Shown here piece after piece: positions 47,832 through 59,956 of a stretch of DNA of 64,000 nt (position 1 is the stretch's first letter; each line of letters opens with the position of its first letter). This stretch comes from Erwinia persicina. GTDB taxonomy: Bacteria; Pseudomonadota; Gammaproteobacteria; Enterobacterales; Enterobacteriaceae. The stretch covers positions 217,195 through 281,194 of the forward strand of contig NZ_JACYMO010000005.1 of the NCBI RefSeq assembly GCF_014838825.1, written 5' to 3'. A program made the position numbers and the translations under genes. The notes beneath the pieces were generated by a model. The model ran no database searches, had not been told where the DNA came from, and worked only from the letters and a program-made list of their open reading frames with translations.

Positions 47832-47898
47832 GGTAGGTGCCTGTATGCTGCGGAAGAAAAGACACTGAGAATTTTAATGAGAGTGATTATTGCTCACA

Positions 47899-47912
47899 TT
47901 GATGTGGAGCAA
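47899..47912. promoter_or_regulatory. Putative FNR site upstream of feoA
   Basis: TTGAT-GTGG-AGCAA matches the FNR consensus TTGAT-N4-ATCAA at 8 of 10 positions, about 70 bp before the feoA start. Anaerobic activation by FNR is known for E. coli feo. A Fur-like stretch (about 47880-47898) adjoins it but matches only moderately. Confidence 0.5.
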
Positions 47913-47944
47913 CTTATAGCGCAGGGAGAGGGACAAGATTGAGG

Positions 47945-47970
47945 AAAAAGGGCGGGCCCGCAGGCCCGCC
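47945..47970 (-). terminator. Terminator after yhgF/tex
   Basis: Stem GGCGGGCC/GGCCCGCC (47951-47958 and 47963-47970) with a 4-base loop. On the minus strand it is followed by CTTTTT, so it is placed to end tex transcription. Confidence 0.75.
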
Positions 47971-47977
47971 GACAGGA

Positions 47978-50311
47978 TCAGCTTTTTTTGCCAAATGCAG
48001 CGGCGAGGGCATCCCCCATCGCACTGTTACCCGCTGGCTGGGCGGCAGGGCGTTTGGGGCTGGCTTTTGCCGGTCGGGCGTTGTCACGGCCGCTGGCGGC
48101 ATGATTGCCACCGCCACGGCGCGCGCTGGTTTCTCCCGGCTGTTCGTCAAGGCGCATCGTCAGCGCAATACGTTTGCGCTGTAAATCGACTTCCATCACC
48201 TTCACTTTCACCACATCACCGGCTTTCACCACTTTGTGCGGATCGTCGACAAACTTATCGGACAGTGAGGAGATATGCACCAGACCGTCCTGATGGACGC
48301 CGATATCAACGAAGGCACCAAAGTTTGTCACATTGGTCACGGACCCTTCCAGTACCATACCTGGCAACAGATCGTTCATGGTGTCGACACCATCAGCAAA
48401 CTGCGCGGTTTTAAACTCCGGACGCGGGTCACGGCCCGGTTTTTCCAGCTCTTTGATGATATCGCTGACGGTCGGAACACCGAAGCGCTCGTCGGTAAAA
48501 TCAACGGCTCTCAGGCTGCGTAATTCCGTCGGGTTCCCCATCAGGTCGTTAAGCGCCTGTTCGGTAGCTGCGAGGATACGCTCTACCACCGGATAGGCTT
48601 CCGGGTGCACCGTGGAGGCATCCAGCGGATTATCCCCCTGAGTGATACGCAGGAACCCGGCGCACTGTTCAAACGCCTTGGGTCCCAGGCGACCGACCTT
48701 CAGCAGTTGCTGGCGGTTCTGGAAGCGGCCATTTTCGTCACGCCAGGCGACGATGTTCTGGGCGATCATCTTGCTCAGACCGGCCACGCGGGTCAACAGG
48801 GGAACGGAGGCGGTGTTCAGATCCACACCGACGCCGTTAACGCAGTCTTCCACCACGGCATCAAGCTTTTTCGCCAGCTGGCTCTGACTGACGTCATGCT
48901 GATACTGGCCCACGCCGATGGATTTCGGGTCGATCTTCACCAGCTCGGAGAGCGGATCCTGCAGGCGACGGGCAATGGACACCGCGCCGCGCAGGGAGAC
49001 ATCCAGCCCCGGGAACTCCAGCGCTGCCAGCTCGGAGGCGGAGTAGACCGAGGCTCCGGCTTCGCTGACGATGACTTTCTGGCCCTGCACCTGCGGGAAC
49101 TGTTTTTGTACTTCCAGGTAGAAACGCTCAGTTTCGCGTGAAGCGGTGCCGTTACCAATGGCGACCAGCTCAACCTGATGTCGGGTACAGAGCGCGGCCA
49201 CGGCGGCAGCGGCTTTAGCGGTCTGCCCGGTATGAGGATAAATCGTGTCGGTGGCGACCAGCTTGCCGGTGGCATCGACGACTGCGACTTTCACCCCGGT
49301 ACGCAGGCCGGGATCGAGGCCCATGGTGGCGCGCATGCCCGCCGGGGCGGCCATCAGCAGGTCGTGCAGGTTACGGGCGAAGACGTTGATCGCCTCGTCT
49401 TCGGCGCGCTCGCGTACCGTACCCATCAGTTCAGTTTCGAGGTGCAGCAGTACTTTGATACGCCAGGTCCAGCTGACCACGGCTTTACGCCAGGCATCTG
49501 CCGGGGCATTGTTCAGGCGCAGATTCAGGTGTTCGGTGATGATCTGCTCACCGTGGCTTTCGCGCGGCGGTTCGTCAAACTGCGGATCGGCATTCAGGGC
49601 CAGCTGTAAGATGCCTTCGTTACGGCCGCGGAACATGGCCAGCGCACGGTGGGAGGGCACTGTGGCTAATGCTTCGTGATGATCGAAGTAGTCGCGGAAT
49701 TTTGCGCCTTCCTCCTCTTTACCCTCAATAACCCGGGCAACCAGGTGCGCATTTTTCCACAGGTAGTCGCGGACTTTAGCCAGCAGACCGGCGTCTTCGG
49801 CAAAGCGCTCCATCAGGATATAACGGGCACCATCCAGCGCGGCTTTGGTATCTGCAACACCTTTATCCGCATCGACATAGCGGGCTGCCAGCTGTTCAGG
49901 ATCGTGAGAGGGCTCCTGCCACAGCGTTTCTGCCAGCGGTTGCAGACCGGCCTCAATGGCGATCTGCCCGCGCGTACGGCGCTTCTGCTTGTAGGGAAGA
50001 TAGAGATCTTCGAGCTCGGTTTTACTCAGGGTGGCGTTAATGGCTGCTGCCAGCTCGTCGGTCAGTTTTCCCTGATCGGCAATGGATTTCAGGATGGACT
50101 GGCGGCGGTCGGCAAGCTCACGCAGATAACTCAGGCGCGTTTCGAGCTGGCGCAGTTGGGTATCATCCAGCCCACCGGTCACTTCCTTTCGGTAACGTGC
50201 GATAAACGGCACGGTGTTTCCTTCGTCCAGCAGGCGAACAGCGGCTTCAACCTGTTCTGCTCTGGCCTGCAGCTCACTTGCAATCAGTCGGCTCAGTGAA
50301 TCATTCATCAT
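47978..50311 (-). CDS. yhgF: Tex/YhgF, RNA-binding transcription accessory protein
   Basis: A 777-residue cytoplasmic nucleic-acid-binding protein (E. coli YhgF 773). The order is an N-terminal helical/HTH region, a YqgF-like domain with [17 protein letters not shown] near residue 330, then helix-hairpin-helix repeats ([16 protein letters not shown] near 500). A C-terminal S1 domain follows ([27 protein letters not shown], about 650-720). The tail is Arg/Gly/Pro rich. Tex proteins affect transcription and translation fidelity. Two ATGs start the frame; both agree with the family. Confidence 0.95.
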   Translation of the reverse strand: MMNDSLSRLIASELQARAEQVEAAVRLLDEGNTVPFIARYRKEVTGGLDDTQLRQLETRLSYLRELADRRQSILKSIADQGKLTDELAAAINATLSKTELEDLYLPYKQKRRTRGQIAIEAGLQPLAETLWQEPSHDPEQLAARYVDADKGVADTKAALDGARYILMERFAEDAGLLAKVRDYLWKNAHLVARVIEGKEEEGAKFRDYFDHHEALATVPSHRALAMFRGRNEGILQLALNADPQFDEPPRESHGEQIITEHLNLRLNNAPADAWRKAVVSWTWRIKVLLHLETELMGTVRERAEDEAINVFARNLHDLLMAAPAGMRATMGLDPGLRTGVKVAVVDATGKLVATDTIYPHTGQTAKAAAAVAALCTRHQVELVAIGNGTASRETERFYLEVQKQFPQVQGQKVIVSEAGASVYSASELAALEFPGLDVSLRGAVSIARRLQDPLSELVKIDPKSIGVGQYQHDVSQSQLAKKLDAVVEDCVNGVGVDLNTASVPLLTRVAGLSKMIAQNIVAWRDENGRFQNRQQLLKVGRLGPKAFEQCAGFLRITQGDNPLDASTVHPEAYPVVERILAATEQALNDLMGNPTELRSLRAVDFTDERFGVPTVSDIIKELEKPGRDPRPEFKTAQFADGVDTMNDLLPGMVLEGSVTNVTNFGAFVDIGVHQDGLVHISSLSDKFVDDPHKVVKAGDVVKVKVMEVDLQRKRIALTMRLDEQPGETSARRGGGNHAASGRDNARPAKASPKRPAAQPAGNSAMGDALAAAFGKKS

Positions 50312-50411
50312 GGTTGGGATACTTTTTAGCGGAAGAAATTGGCAACAGTTATACGGATTGCTGCCGCAGAATGCCAGTTATCGGGCGGTCTGCGGCGCGG
50401 CAACGGCGCGA

Positions 50412-50891
50412 TTAGGACTCTTTTACATAGCTGATCTCGTTGACGTACCACAGTGCTTCGCCTGCCGGGGTCTGCACGATAGCCGCATCGCCCGTCTCTT
50501 TTTTCAGCAGGGCACGCGCCATGGGGGCGTCAATCGAGATATAGTCGTTACGGCCAAAGATTTCGTCGTAGCCGACAATGCGAAAGCGTTTCACGTCGCC
50601 CTCGTCGTTTTCCACCTCGACCCAGGCACCGAAAAAGACTTTGCCATCCTGCTGGGGGGAATAGTCAACAATGCGCAGCTGTTCAAGACACTTGGTGAGG
50701 TAGCGCACGCGACGATCAATTTCCCGCAGGCGCTTTTTATTGTACTGATAATCGGCGTTTTCGCTGCGGTCACCCAGGCTGGCAGCCCAGGTCACTTTTT
50801 TGGTGACTTCTGGTCGCTCTTCGCGCCAGAGAAAGTCCAGCTCCTGCTTGAGCCGGTTGTAGCCTTCGCGAGTGATCAGTTTGGTTTTCAT
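50412..50891 (-). CDS. greB: GreB, transcript cleavage factor
   Basis: A 159-residue protein (E. coli 158) that enters the RNA polymerase secondary channel and stimulates cleavage of backtracked RNA. The N-terminal coiled coil carries the acidic tip GDRSENADYQY (about residues 40-50). The C-terminal FKBP-like domain is intact (WVEVENDEGDVKRFRIVG). It is divergent from ompR, as in E. coli. Confidence 0.96.
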   Translation of the reverse strand: MKTKLITREGYNRLKQELDFLWREERPEVTKKVTWAASLGDRSENADYQYNKKRLREIDRRVRYLTKCLEQLRIVDYSPQQDGKVFFGAWVEVENDEGDVKRFRIVGYDEIFGRNDYISIDAPMARALLKKETGDAAIVQTPAGEALWYVNEISYVKES

Positions 50892-51180
50892 CGTTGCGCC
50901 ATTCTTCTTCGTGACAGGGGACTATTTTGTTGTGCTGCGTTGCAGGATGCAAATCCGTTGTTCTGAATTATTCCGTGACGTTACTGCTTGTTTGTCATGA
51001 TAAATACCCGGACTAACGCGGTCGCTTTGCCGCATTATGCGAAGGTATTTTAAAGATAAGCTGCTGTTTAATATGCTTTGTAACAATTTCGGCTACAATA
51101 TAAACCATTATTGACTGTTACATTCAGGCATCTTTTTTGAAAATACAGGCTCAGGCAATTGCGCCTTTGGGAGTGTCGAA

Positions 51181-53258
<2,078 letters not shown>

Positions 53259-53277
53259 CGCCCGATCGAAGTCATGC

Positions 53278-53303
53278 CGGGCGACCCTGAAAAGGGCCGC
53301 CCG
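53278..53303. terminator. Hairpin between convergent envZ and pckA
   Basis: A 10-base stem CGGGCGACCC/GGGCCGCCCG with one mismatch (53278-53287 and 53294-53303). It is a further member of the GGGCGRCC hairpin family, without a clear T-run. Confidence 0.55.
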
Positions 53304-53347
53304 TGCAGGGAGGGCAACCTGCTTGCCCGGGCGTTTCCCTGTTCCCC

Positions 53348-54967
53348 TTACAGTTTCGGCCCGGCTTTCACCAACGCTGCCCCCGCTTTGGTATCGGTAA
53401 ATTTATCAAAGTTGGTGATAAAACGCTGTGCCAGATCCCGTGCCTTGCTTTCCCATTGCGCTTCATCCGCATAGGTATTTCGCGGGTCAAGCAGCGCACT
53501 GTCGACACCCGGCAGACTCAGCGGTATTTCCAGATTGAAGATCGGCAGCGTTACCGTATCCGCATGACCGATGTCGCCACTGAGGATGGCGTTGATGATG
53601 GCCCGCGTGTCTTTCAGGGAAATGCGCTTGCCGCTGCCGTTCCAGCCGGTGTTCACCAGCCAGGCTTCAGCTCCGGCGGCGTTCATCCGTTTCACCAGCA
53701 CTTCTGCGTACTGCGTGGGATGCAGCGTCAGGAAGGCGGCACCAAAGCAGGCGGAGAAGGTGGGAGTCGGTTCGGTAACGCCACGCTCGGTCCCTGCCAG
53801 CTTGGCGGTAAACCCTGACAGGAAATGGTACTGGGTCTGGTCAGCCGTCAGGCGTGAAACCGGCGGCAGGACGCCGAAGGCATCGGCCGTCAGGAAGATC
53901 ACTTTCTTTGCATGTCCTGCTTTTGAAACCGGTTTGACGATGTTGTCGATATGGTAAATCGGGTAGGAAACGCGGGTATTCTCGGTTTTGCTGCCGTCAT
54001 CGAAGTCTACCGATCCGTCGCTGCGGACCACCACGTTTTCCAGCAGGGCATCCGGCCGGATAGCGTGATAGATCTCCGGTTCCGCGCTCTCCGACAGCTT
54101 GATGGTTTTGGCGTAACACCCCCCCTCGAAGTTAAACACGCCGTCATCATCCCAGCCATGTTCGTCATCGCCGATCAGCTGGCGTCGCGGGTCGGTCGAC
54201 AGGGTGGTTTTTCCGGTGCCTGAGAGGCCGAAAAAGATCGCCACATCACCTTTTTCACCGACGTTAGCCGAGCAGTGCATGGAGGCAATGCCCTTCAGCG
54301 GCAGCAGATAGTTCATGACGGTGAACAGCCCTTTTTTCATCTCGCCACCGTACCAGGTTCCCCCGATAAGCTGCATGTTTTCCGTGAGGTTAAACGCCAC
54401 AAAGTTTTCTGAATTCAGCCCCTGCGCCTTCCAGTCAGGGTTAGTGCATTTCGCCCCGTTCATGACCACAAAGTCGGGCACGAAGTGTTTCAGGCTCTCT
54501 TCATCCGGGCGGATAAACATGTTTTTCACGAAGTGTGCCTGCCAGGCGACTTCTGTAATAAAGCGGACGCTCAGACGGGAGTCAGGATTGGCCCCGCACC
54601 AGGCGTCAACTACAAACAGACGTTTGCCGGAGAGCTGCCGGGTGACAAGGGATTTTAGCGACTGCCAGGTCTCCTGAGAGAGGGGCTGATTATCATTTTT
54701 ACCTTTGCCCTGGTCGTTCCACCACAGGGTGTCGCGGGTTGTTTCATCGCGCACCAGGTATTTATCTTTCGGCGAACGGCCGGTAAAAATCCCGGTATCA
54801 ACCGCCACGGCGCCAGACTGAGTGACGATACCGCGTTCAAATCCGCTTAAACCGGGCTGAGTTTCTTCCCTGAAGAGGGCTTCATAGCCAGGGTTATGAA
54901 CCACTTCAACCGTATCAGTGATGCCATAAGCGACGAGGTCCTGTGGGGTCAGGTCGTTAGTGCGCAT
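53348..54967 (-). CDS. pckA: PckA, phosphoenolpyruvate carboxykinase (ATP)
   Basis: A 539-residue cytoplasmic enzyme (E. coli 540) that converts oxaloacetate and ATP to phosphoenolpyruvate, the first committed step of gluconeogenesis. The kinase-1a/P-loop [14 protein letters not shown] lies near residues 247-260. [13 protein letters not shown], the metal-binding [11 protein letters not shown] region and the adenine-loop residues near NTRVSYPI are present. RBS AAAGGAG precedes the ATG. It converges with envZ. yhgE, which I recall upstream of it in E. coli, is absent. Confidence 0.97.
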   Translation of the reverse strand: MRTNDLTPQDLVAYGITDTVEVVHNPGYEALFREETQPGLSGFERGIVTQSGAVAVDTGIFTGRSPKDKYLVRDETTRDTLWWNDQGKGKNDNQPLSQETWQSLKSLVTRQLSGKRLFVVDAWCGANPDSRLSVRFITEVAWQAHFVKNMFIRPDEESLKHFVPDFVVMNGAKCTNPDWKAQGLNSENFVAFNLTENMQLIGGTWYGGEMKKGLFTVMNYLLPLKGIASMHCSANVGEKGDVAIFFGLSGTGKTTLSTDPRRQLIGDDEHGWDDDGVFNFEGGCYAKTIKLSESAEPEIYHAIRPDALLENVVVRSDGSVDFDDGSKTENTRVSYPIYHIDNIVKPVSKAGHAKKVIFLTADAFGVLPPVSRLTADQTQYHFLSGFTAKLAGTERGVTEPTPTFSACFGAAFLTLHPTQYAEVLVKRMNAAGAEAWLVNTGWNGSGKRISLKDTRAIINAILSGDIGHADTVTLPIFNLEIPLSLPGVDSALLDPRNTYADEAQWESKARDLAQRFITNFDKFTDTKAGAALVKAGPKL

Positions 54968-55343
54968 AATACTGCTCCTTTGTCGGTTTTTTGTACTTCA
55001 TCAAAGTGTAGGGGCATTTCATTGTTCTATTACCGTCATCCCCCGCAACTTCCATATCAGGGGCGGGGATGGCACGATCGCGCGAAGTTTACACCTGTCA
55101 GCGTGCAGCGAAAGGGCCAAAAAGGAAAAATGAGAAGCGGCCCCTGCTTCGATGAAATGTACTGGCTCCTGTTGCATTCATAGTGCTAACACGGTGGGGA
55201 TTGATAGTGATAAATAAGGGAAGTGTGCGGTTTGGCTGGTGAAAAACTCGGCATTTTGCGACAGGAGTATCGTATTATGTTTTGGCGGAGGGACGTGTTA
55301 AAGGGGCAGGGGATAAGGCCGGAGTGACTCCGGCCCCTGAAGG
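54968..55343 (-). other. 376-base gap between pckA and hslO
   Basis: Both genes read leftward. The gap holds the pckA ribosome site and presumably promoter, and an hslO 3' hairpin GGCCGGAG-TGA-CTCCGGCC (55317-55335). I saw no coding sequence; a short plus-strand frame overlapping the pckA start has no family resemblance. In E. coli yhgE lies between these genes. Confidence 0.55.
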
Positions 55344-56222
55344 TTAGTGTACCTGCCGATCGCCTGCGGCAGAGTCATTACGAATGGCGGCAATATCCAC
55401 CGCATCATAAACATAATGATTGCCACAATAGTCACAGTGCATATCGATGTTGCCATCCTCCTGCAGGATTTGATCCACTTCAGCTTCCGGCAGGGTGCGC
55501 AGGACATCACCGCAGCGTTCGCGGGAGCAGGTGCATTTGAACACCACATTCTGCGGTTCAAACAGCGTCACCTCTTCCTGATGGTAGAGACGCCACAGCA
55601 CATCATTCGCAGGCAGGCCCAGCAGCTCTTCCGTTTTGATGGTTTCGGTCAGCGTGGCGAGATGATTAAACTCATCCAGGCTGGCGTCCTGGGCTGGCAG
55701 TACCTGTAGCAGGATCCCGGCGGCACCCGTCTGTGACTCGCTGGTACCGGTTCGGATGAACAGACGGGTGGGCAGCTGCTCTGAACGCATAAAATAATCT
55801 TCCAGGCATTCAGCGAGCGTGTCACCTTCCAGCCCAACCACGCCCTGATAACGCTCACCCTCTTTTGGCGAAATGGTGATCACCAGATAGCCATTGCCGA
55901 CCATCTCTTTCAGGCTGCTACCGTCAGCAATCTCGCCCTGCATCCGCGCCACGCCGCGCATTTCCTGATGATTATTGCCGTTAATCACCGCCATATTCAG
56001 CGGACCATCGCCCTGCAGCTGAACGGTGATATCACCGTCAAATTTCAGCGTGGCGGTCAGCAGGCTGGTGGCAACCAGCAGTTCACCGAGCACCTGCTGC
56101 ACCGGCTGCGGATAGTCATGGCCGTGAATGATTTCCTGCCATGTCTGTGAGACAGTGACCAGTTCGCCACGCACAGCATGATTTTCAAACAGGTAACGGT
56201 GCATCTGGTCTTGCTGGGTCAT
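55344..56222 (-). CDS. hslO: HslO (Hsp33), redox-regulated chaperone
   Basis: A 292-residue cytoplasmic holdase, same length as E. coli Hsp33. It is activated when oxidation releases zinc from four C-terminal cysteines. These are Cys230 and Cys232 (KCTCSRERC) and Cys263 and Cys266 (CDYCGNHY); an extra Cys237 is also normal. The ATG at 56222 (GAGAG upstream) gives the conserved start [15 protein letters not shown] longer frame begins at the hslR stop and is rejected. Confidence 0.96.
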   Translation of the reverse strand: MTQQDQMHRYLFENHAVRGELVTVSQTWQEIIHGHDYPQPVQQVLGELLVATSLLTATLKFDGDITVQLQGDGPLNMAVINGNNHQEMRGVARMQGEIADGSSLKEMVGNGYLVITISPKEGERYQGVVGLEGDTLAECLEDYFMRSEQLPTRLFIRTGTSESQTGAAGILLQVLPAQDASLDEFNHLATLTETIKTEELLGLPANDVLWRLYHQEEVTLFEPQNVVFKCTCSRERCGDVLRTLPEAEVDQILQEDGNIDMHCDYCGNHYVYDAVDIAAIRNDSAAGDRQVH

Positions 56223-56244
56223 AATATTTCTCTCAAATTTGGCG

Positions 56245-56646
56245 TTACTCATCGCCAGAATGTTTAAATTTCATCAGATCGCGGCGTTCCTTTTTATCCG
56301 GACGCCGGTCAGGATGCGGCATGGTGAGCGCGTTCATTTTACGCGCCAGGGCCACCTTTTCCCGCTTCTCAATACTTTCCGCTGTTTCACGATAGAGCTG
56401 TTGTGCCACGGTTGCCGGGCCACGTTTGTCGCTGATCGCTTCGATGACCACCGTGCGCTGATCGTTACCCTGACGCAGCGTCAGCTCGGCGGCGACTTCC
56501 ACCTGTTTGCTGGGTTTACTGCGCTGGCCGTTATAGTGGACTTTTCCGCCTTCCACCATTTCACGGGCATCAGCGCGGGTTTTATAAAAGCGTGCGGCCC
56601 AGAGCCATTTATCGAGCCGGACCCCTTCTGAGGGTTTCTCTTTCAT
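56245..56646 (-). CDS. hslR: HslR (Hsp15), ribosome-associated heat shock protein
   Basis: A 133-residue basic protein, same length as E. coli Hsp15. The S4 RNA-binding domain spans about residues 9-70 ([32 protein letters not shown]), followed by a charged helical tail. Hsp15 binds free 50S subunits carrying a stalled peptidyl-tRNA. hslO starts 22 bases after its stop, so the two form an operon. yrfG, upstream of hslR in E. coli, is missing. Confidence 0.95.
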   Translation of the reverse strand: MKEKPSEGVRLDKWLWAARFYKTRADAREMVEGGKVHYNGQRSKPSKQVEVAAELTLRQGNDQRTVVIEAISDKRGPATVAQQLYRETAESIEKREKVALARKMNALTMPHPDRRPDKKERRDLMKFKHSGDE

Positions 56647-56776
56647 CGCTGCTCCTTATGGGGATAACCCTATATAGGGGCCTCCCCGGACGCTTTCAAG
56701 TCGTCGGGGGAGGGGGTACCAGGATTATTTCAGTTAAGAAGAGTCTCACTGTTAAAAATAGTACAGATCCGTCGGC

Positions 56777-58915
56777 TCAGAAAATGGGCCGTACGGTCTG
56801 GATATCACTTAACGAGTGGTTAAAGCATTTTTCATAGTATTGATGGATCTCCTGCGTACGCAGGCGATTGCGATGAATACGGCGCAGCGCCAGCAGGGTG
56901 TTGACCACCACGCACACGGCGAGAACCAGCAGCAGCAGGCTGCTGCCCACGTAGTGCATCAGCGTAATGGTGTCAGGCTCACTGTGCAGGGCAATGTGGC
57001 GTGTGCCGTTAGCGTCTGTGGTGATGCTGGTAATAATACCGCTGGCCTCAAACGGGGTATGCAGCAGCATACCCGCCAGCCGCTGTAATTCGGGCCACTG
57101 GTCCGGCGCGTTGTAGTCAAACAACGAGGCGGCGGGAGCAGGCTGGTTCACCAACTGGCGGCCTTCATCGCTGAAGATCAGGAAGCCCCCCGGAGGAGGG
57201 CTGTTTAACGCCTCTGCAGCACGACGCGTTTCACGATAGAAGAAGGAGGAGGTGGCGGTATTCACCAGGTTTTCCAGCGCCTGGGCGCTGACCGGGCGCA
57301 GCAGCACGTTCATGCCATTCAACGCTCCTGAGTTGGCGCGGCGTACCAGCGTTTGCCAGTCTTTAGCATTACCCAGGTTCACCAGGGCATTTTTCAGACG
57401 TACGCAATCCTGCTCCTGGTTACACAGTTCCTGGGTTCTTAGCACGATATCGGAGAAATCATCCAGCAGGATCATGCCGGATTTCTGAATGGCCGTAGCC
57501 AGCTGCGGGTTAAGCTTAGGATCGGTGCTGCTCTGCGGGTGCAGTTGCAGATTGGTCGTATCCAGAAGCGCCGTGGCTTTATCAATAATATCGGACTGCG
57601 GCAGGGGCAGGGGCTCGGCGTTATTCCAGTACATGGCTGAACAGTCGAAAGGCATAAAGGCATAACTGCGGTTGCCCTGGTAGGTGGCCGGAACAGAGCA
57701 CATCCCGGTACCTTTCACTTTCAGACTGTCACCCACGTGCAGTGGCGATTTTTCTAACTCGCTGACCTGGGTAAATTGCAGACTTTCCGTGCCCTTAATC
57801 CACGCCATGCTTAACTTCAGCGGCATACTCAGGGGGATCCAGGCAATCAGTAACACCAGAACGAAAAGCGACCCGGCGGCCAGCACGACGTTTTTACGCC
57901 AGCGCTGCAGTGGGAAATTACGCACTTCATCCTGCAGAGAAAGAAAACGTCCCTGACGTACCACCTGACGGTTGAGGTAAATATCGACCTCGGTGGTCTG
58001 GCCAAGATCCTGAGCAACATAATTCTGCCAGTGCGGTGGATAGATTAAATCAATGATGCCCAGGGAGATATTGCTGATCTGGCCCTGATTGGACTCACCA
58101 AACAGGCCCCAGCGTTTCGGTGCGCCCCGCAGACAGTGAATTTCGCGCAGGTCTTTTTCCGTCGGCCGGCGATACAGCATCCAGAGGCTGACCAGGATCA
58201 TACCGATACCCGCCAGGACCAGCCAGGGCATCAGCACCAGCGGACCGACCAGACTGATGAAAAACAGCAGCATCGCCGTGATAATGAGCACGGCTTCCCG
58301 CGTACCGTCCGGACGACTTAAGGCATACTCTTCCTGGCTCTCTTTCCGCACCCTGACCAGTTCAATGCTCTCCCCCTCTTCCTTGCGAATGGACGCATTC
58401 TGCCCGGTGGCGCGCACCACGGGGGCCAGCGCGGGAGATTCCCAGTTGTACTGGGTAAGGGAATGGCCGTTCAGGGAAATAACCAGCGGAATGGTTTGCG
58501 TTTTAATCAGCTCGACATAGTTTTCTTCCGCGATGTACTGCTCCCAAAGCGGGGGCAGATGGACTTCAACCGAATCGAGATAGTAACGCCATTTGTGGGG
58601 TTCATCGGTAGAGAGGCCGTAGCGGGTAATGGAGCGGGTGACGGGGTAGACATTATTACTTTGTGAAGTGAGCACCAGCTGTTCGGGGGTATTGCTTGCC
58701 CCGGTGGGCAGTGTATCACTGCGGTTTTTCGCCAGCATTAAGACGTACCGCTCCACCGCTGTGCGCTCGTCGTCGCTCAGTTTACGGTAGGGGGGGCTGA
58801 TGAATGGCAGTGGTTTCGCCAACGGCGGACGATGCCGCATAGCGTACCAAAAGAAACAACCTGCCGTCACCGAACAGGCCAGCATTACAGCCAATATGAT
58901 GACTATTGTGCTCAT
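56777..58915 (-). CDS. igaA: IgaA (YrfF), membrane inhibitor of the Rcs phosphorelay
   Basis: A 712-residue inner-membrane protein (E. coli YrfF 711) that holds back the Rcs envelope-stress system until RcsF contacts its periplasmic part. A helix at residues 3-24 is followed by a cytoplasmic domain. A helix pair lies at about 205-245 with a second cytoplasmic domain, then a helix near 345 and a large periplasmic domain (about 365-650). The last helix lies near 655-675. Family blocks include HCLRGAPKRWGLFGES and DLIYPPHWQNYVAQDLGQ. It is normally essential unless Rcs is inactive. Confidence 0.94.
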   Translation of the reverse strand: MSTIVIILAVMLACSVTAGCFFWYAMRHRPPLAKPLPFISPPYRKLSDDERTAVERYVLMLAKNRSDTLPTGASNTPEQLVLTSQSNNVYPVTRSITRYGLSTDEPHKWRYYLDSVEVHLPPLWEQYIAEENYVELIKTQTIPLVISLNGHSLTQYNWESPALAPVVRATGQNASIRKEEGESIELVRVRKESQEEYALSRPDGTREAVLIITAMLLFFISLVGPLVLMPWLVLAGIGMILVSLWMLYRRPTEKDLREIHCLRGAPKRWGLFGESNQGQISNISLGIIDLIYPPHWQNYVAQDLGQTTEVDIYLNRQVVRQGRFLSLQDEVRNFPLQRWRKNVVLAAGSLFVLVLLIAWIPLSMPLKLSMAWIKGTESLQFTQVSELEKSPLHVGDSLKVKGTGMCSVPATYQGNRSYAFMPFDCSAMYWNNAEPLPLPQSDIIDKATALLDTTNLQLHPQSSTDPKLNPQLATAIQKSGMILLDDFSDIVLRTQELCNQEQDCVRLKNALVNLGNAKDWQTLVRRANSGALNGMNVLLRPVSAQALENLVNTATSSFFYRETRRAAEALNSPPPGGFLIFSDEGRQLVNQPAPAASLFDYNAPDQWPELQRLAGMLLHTPFEASGIITSITTDANGTRHIALHSEPDTITLMHYVGSSLLLLVLAVCVVVNTLLALRRIHRNRLRTQEIHQYYEKCFNHSLSDIQTVRPIF

Positions 58916-59317
58916 GCTCCCCTCATTCCTGCCACGATGCTCCTGTCGTCCATCCCGCGCGAGACTATAGTCATATTAACCCGAGTGTGGCGAGTTTTGA
59001 CAGTGCTGGCAGTCCACTGTGTGATTAAAAATAGTGCTAAAAATCATAAAATTAGAATAATTGTATAGCATGGCCAAAGCTGATGGTACCAGGCATTTAA
59101 GCGTGTTGGTATCGGCATATTCCTAATTATTAGCAGGATAATTGACATTCCTTAAATTATTTTTCTCATGTTTACAATGATTTGTTATAAATAAGTAAAA
59201 TGATCCATGCGATGATTGGATTCCTGCGGCGGCTACCGCACAATGGACCATAACACGGTCAGTACCTACTTTCGTAGGGCATGACGTTAACCTTTTCGGC
59301 TTTTCGCTGGGGCCAGT
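58916..59317. other. 402-base divergent gap between igaA and nudE
   Basis: AT-rich, particularly 59020-59210, and must contain both promoters. A TTGACA occurs at 59142-59147 but lacks a good -10 at proper distance. I found no RNA gene, operator or coding sequence that I can support. Confidence 0.45.
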
Positions 59318-59884
59318 ATGACCAGACAATTACAGAAACCAACCATCCTCAGTGTCGAGGCAGTGGCGCGCTCCAGACTGTTTACCGTTGAATCGGTTGA
59401 CCTGGAGTTCAGCAACGGCGCGCGTCGCGTCTATGAGCGCATGCGCTCTTCTGGCCGTGAGGCGGTGATGATCGTGCCGATCATTGATGACCATCTGATC
59501 CTGATCCAGGAGTATGCCGTCGGGCTGGAATGTTATGAGCTGGGTTTCCCGAAGGGATTGATTGATCCGGGAGAAACGCCTTTTGACGCGGCTAACCGTG
59601 AACTGAAAGAGGAAGCCGGTTTTGGGGCCGGTCAGCTCGAGGCGCTGGGTAAACTGACCCTGGCCCCCTCTTATTTTTCCAGCAAAATGAATATCGTGGT
59701 GGCAGAAGGGCTCTATCCGGAGCAGCTGGAAGGTGATGAACCGGAGCCACTGCCGCAGTTACGCTGGCCGCTGAACAACCTGCTGGCACTGCTGGACGAA
59801 CCTGATTTTTGCGAAGCAAGAAACGTCAGTGCACTGTTTCTGGTCAGAGAGTGGCTGGTGAAGCAGGGCAGGCTGAGTTACTGA
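59318..59884 (+). CDS. nudE: NudE, ADP compounds hydrolase (Nudix)
   Basis: A 188-residue Nudix hydrolase (E. coli 186) that cleaves ADP-ribose, NADH and Ap3A-type compounds. The Nudix box is complete: GLIDPGETPFDAANRELKEE then AGFG, about residues 87-110, with the metal-binding REL-EE core. It is cytoplasmic. It is divergent from igaA and convergent with mrcA, as in E. coli. Confidence 0.95.
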   Translation: MTRQLQKPTILSVEAVARSRLFTVESVDLEFSNGARRVYERMRSSGREAVMIVPIIDDHLILIQEYAVGLECYELGFPKGLIDPGETPFDAANRELKEEAGFGAGQLEALGKLTLAPSYFSSKMNIVVAEGLYPEQLEGDEPEPLPQLRWPLNNLLALLDEPDFCEARNVSALFLVREWLVKQGRLSY

Positions 59885-59917
59885 ATGGCCGGACCGGGAA
59901 TGCCCGGGGCGCTGAAT

Positions 59918-59948
59918 AAAAAAGGCCGGGCAATTGCCCGGCCTTTTT
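59918..59948. terminator. Bidirectional terminator between nudE and mrcA
   Basis: A perfect 20-base palindrome (59924-59943, arms GGCCGGGC/GCCCGGCC around AATT), flanked by A6 on the left and T5 on the right. It can work in both directions between the converging genes. Confidence 0.9.
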
Positions 59949-59956
59949 GTGAGCTA

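Noticed and set aside
54896..55183. Plus-strand open frame of 95 codons overlapping the pckA start
   Set aside because: It overlaps pckA on the opposite strand, has no family resemblance, no signal or domain, and no convincing ribosome site.
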